Positions 13,058 to 14,714 of a stretch of 14,714 bases of DNA are shown here, piece by piece. Source of the stretch: Sediminibacterium sp. GTDB taxonomy: Bacteria > Bacteroidota > Bacteroidia > Chitinophagales > Chitinophagaceae. The position numbers and the translations under genes were made by a program. The stretch lies in NCBI GenBank assembly GCA_023256555.1, contig JALRFB010000006.1, forward strand, positions 1 to 14,714. Reading direction: 5' to 3'. The first letter of the stretch is position 1. The number at the start of each line of letters is the position of its first letter. The notes beneath the pieces were generated by a model. The model saw only the letters and a program-made list of their open reading frames with translations, was not told the origin of the DNA and ran no database searches.

Positions 13058-14714
13058 TTAGTCAATCACTGGTTGTAACCATCTTGTGATATAGTCTAAT
13101 GATTGATTTTTTCTTTTTGCATAATCTTCTACTTGGTCTTGTTGTATTTTACCTAATCCAAAATACTGACTTTGAGGATTTGCAAAATACCACCCACATA
13201 CACTTGATGCAGGATACATAGCTAAGCTTTCGGTTAAGCTGATGCCAGTATGTTCTTGACCATTCAATAAATCAAACAAAGTATACTTTTCTGTATGATC
13301 TGGACAAGCCGGATAACCTGGTGCTGGTCTGATACCTATATATTGTTCTTTAATCAATGCTTCATTATCTAATTGCTCTTCTTTTGCATATCCCCAGTAC
13401 TTTGTTCTGGTTTGAGCATGCAAGTATTCTGCAAATGCTTCTGCCAATCTATCTGCCAAAGCTTGTAAAATAATTTTATTGTAATCGTCTTGATTGTCTT
13501 CAAAAGCTTTGATGTGCTTTTCTATACCATGGATTGTTACAGCAAATGCACCAATATAATCTTGCTTATTTTCAGTTGCTGGACAAATAAAATCTGCTAA
13601 TGAGAAGTTAGGTTGTCCTGCAGCTTTTTTAGATTGTTGTCTTAAAAAATGTAATGCTACAGCCTTGCCATCGTTGTCTACTATGACATCATCTTCTTTG
13701 GAAACAGCTGGCCAAAATCCAATAGCACCTTTCGCAGTTAACCAGTTTTCTTTGATAATGGTATTTAAAAGGGTAGTAGCATCTTGGTATAATTTGCTGG
13801 CTACTTCTCCTACTTTTTCATCTTTTAAAATAGCAGGGAAATTGCCATGCAATTCCCAAGCGATAAAGAATGGCTTCCAATCTATATAAGGTACTAAAAC
13901 AGATAAATCATCAATGCTGATGGCTTTATTACCTGTAAAACTTGGAACGGAGGCATTAAAATTGGTCCAATCAATTGGTGCTTTGTTTTGTAAAGCTTCT
14001 TTATAAGGCAAGCTTTGCTTTACTGTTTTCTTATTATCAAAATCTGATTTCAATTGCGTGTAAGTGCTATCTAATTCGGATAAGAATGCTTTCTTTTGAT
14101 CTTTGTTTAATAAAGATCCCGCAACAGTCACACTTCTTGAAGCATCCAATACATGTATTACTCCATTATCATATTCTGGTGCAATCTTCACTGCAGTATG
14201 CATTCTTGATGTAGTAGCGCCACCAATCATCAATGGTATTTTCATACCACGTCTTTTCATTTCCTTAGCAATATGTACCATTTCATCTAAAGAAGGAGTA
14301 ATCAATCCACTCAATCCGATAATATCTACTTGATGTTTTTCTGCTTCTGCTAGTATTTTATCCGCTGGAACCATCACGCCAATATCTATAATTTCATATC
14401 CATTACAACCTAATACCACACCCACAATATTTTTACCAATATAATGCACATCGCCTTTTACGGTTGCTAATAATATTTTTGCTGGTCCTTTAGTTTCTCC
14501 ATTAGGTGTTGTAGACAATAATTTAATTCTTTCTTTCTCTGCTTCAATATATGGAGTTAATACTGCCACGCTCTTTTTCATTACACGTGCGCTTTTTACC
14601 ACCTGAGGTAAAAACATTTTACCGGATCCGAACAAATCCCCAACCCGATTCAGTCCTTCCATCAAAGGACCTTCTATAACTTGGATAGGTCTTTCGAATA
14701 GGTTTCTGCATTCT
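13058..14714 (-). CDS. metH: Cobalamin-dependent methionine synthase, C-terminal part (partial)
   Basis: The frame continues past the right edge; 551 residues are visible. The TTG at 14665 is an internal leucine codon, since upstream codons read [14 protein letters not shown] in frame, as in MetH. Visible domains are the end of the cobalamin-binding cap ([20 protein letters not shown]), the B12 domain with [12 protein letters not shown] (Asp88, His90 and Gly93, the DxHxxG motif) and [13 protein letters not shown] (Ser135), and the AdoMet-activation domain with YIDWKPFF (Asp278), Glu429 in FAEYLH, and [12 protein letters not shown] (462-473). It transfers a methyl group from 5-methyltetrahydrofolate to homocysteine through cobalamin, and the C-terminal domain reactivates oxidised cofactor with AdoMet. 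The folate and homocysteine domains are outside the window. Confidence 0.95.
   Translation of the reverse strand, partial: ECRNLFERPIQVIEGPLMEGLNRVGDLFGSGKMFLPQVVKSARVMKKSVAVLTPYIEAEKERIKLLSTTPNGETKGPAKILLATVKGDVHYIGKNIVGVVLGCNGYEIIDIGVMVPADKILAEAEKHQVDIIGLSGLITPSLDEMVHIAKEMKRRGMKIPLMIGGATTSRMHTAVKIAPEYDNGVIHVLDASRSVTVAGSLLNKDQKKAFLSELDSTYTQLKSDFDNKKTVKQSLPYKEALQNKAPIDWTNFNASVPSFTGNKAISIDDLSVLVPYIDWKPFFIAWELHGNFPAILKDEKVGEVASKLYQDATTLLNTIIKENWLTAKGAIGFWPAVSKEDDVIVDNDGKAVALHFLRQQSKKAAGQPNFSLADFICPATENKQDYIGAFAVTIHGIEKHIKAFEDNQDDYNKIILQALADRLAEAFAEYLHAQTRTKYWGYAKEEQLDNEALIKEQYIGIRPAPGYPACPDHTEKYTLFDLLNGQEHTGISLTESLAMYPASSVCGWYFANPQSQYFGLGKIQQDQVEDYAKRKNQSLDYITRWLQPVID

Noticed and set aside
14660..14665. 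Start of metH at 14665 or 14662
   Set aside because: Upstream codons to the window edge are open in frame and encode conserved MetH sequence ([10 protein letters not shown]), so the gene is simply cut by the window.
1..14714. Mobile element, defence system or CRISPR
   Set aside because: No transposase, integrase, restriction, toxin-antitoxin or Cas motifs, no terminal inverted repeats or tRNA-type attachment site, and no regularly spaced repeat array were seen; the genes are core or lineage-typical.

Overview
The window looks like ordinary core chromosome from a member of the Bacteroidota, most likely the Chitinophagaceae or a close relative; this placement is inference from gene content, not a database result. 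It is AT-rich. Starts lack clear Shine-Dalgarno sequences and are preceded by A-rich stretches, and several genes have a TAnnTTTG box upstream, the -7 element known from Bacteroidota sigma-ABfr promoters. Characteristic genes are type III pantothenate kinase, a lineage-typical outer-membrane protein starting 'NSPFSRYGLG', ribosomal protein bTHX, a GldE-like CNNM/CBS protein and a DUF4286 protein.

Region 1 (1-6848, minus strand) is a tightly packed run, probably one or a few transcripts. In transcription order it holds coaX, a beta-barrel-like outer-membrane protein, an LptC-like lipoprotein, an aldo/keto reductase of the Kv-beta type, a CNNM/CorC membrane protein, tatC, rpiB, and the start of a secreted M28 peptidase that leaves the window. 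Gaps are 10-71 bases or short overlaps. The theme is envelope biogenesis (LPS transport, Tat export, outer membrane) mixed with housekeeping metabolism.

Region 2 (6924-8727, plus strand) is a two-gene unit, a GT2-like glycosyltransferase followed four bases later by a MeaB/ArgK GTPase, divergent from coaX.

Region 3 (8731-9525, minus strand) has three small genes: hup (HU), the 47-residue ribosomal protein bTHX (9011-9154), and a 72-residue exported CxxC protein with one membrane anchor. Rho-independent terminators follow hup and bTHX. A 259-base noncoding stretch (9526-9784) carries the hup promoter candidate, a 14-base near-identical direct repeat and several weak inverted repeats.

Region 4 (9785-12245, minus strand) is a coupled trio: a secreted orphan protein of 461 residues, exonuclease III, and a DUF4286 protein. 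Divergent from it is a LOG-family protein (12320-13057, plus), which abuts the end of metH (13058-14714, minus, N-terminal part outside the window).

I found no insertion sequence, phage gene, CRISPR array, tRNA or rRNA, and no convincing undescribed multigene system. The items most worth a second look are substitutions at normally conserved motif positions in TatC and CoaX, the secreted orphan, the tiny CxxC protein, the overlap of the hup terminator with a candidate bTHX promoter, and the repeat-bearing spacer upstream of hup.
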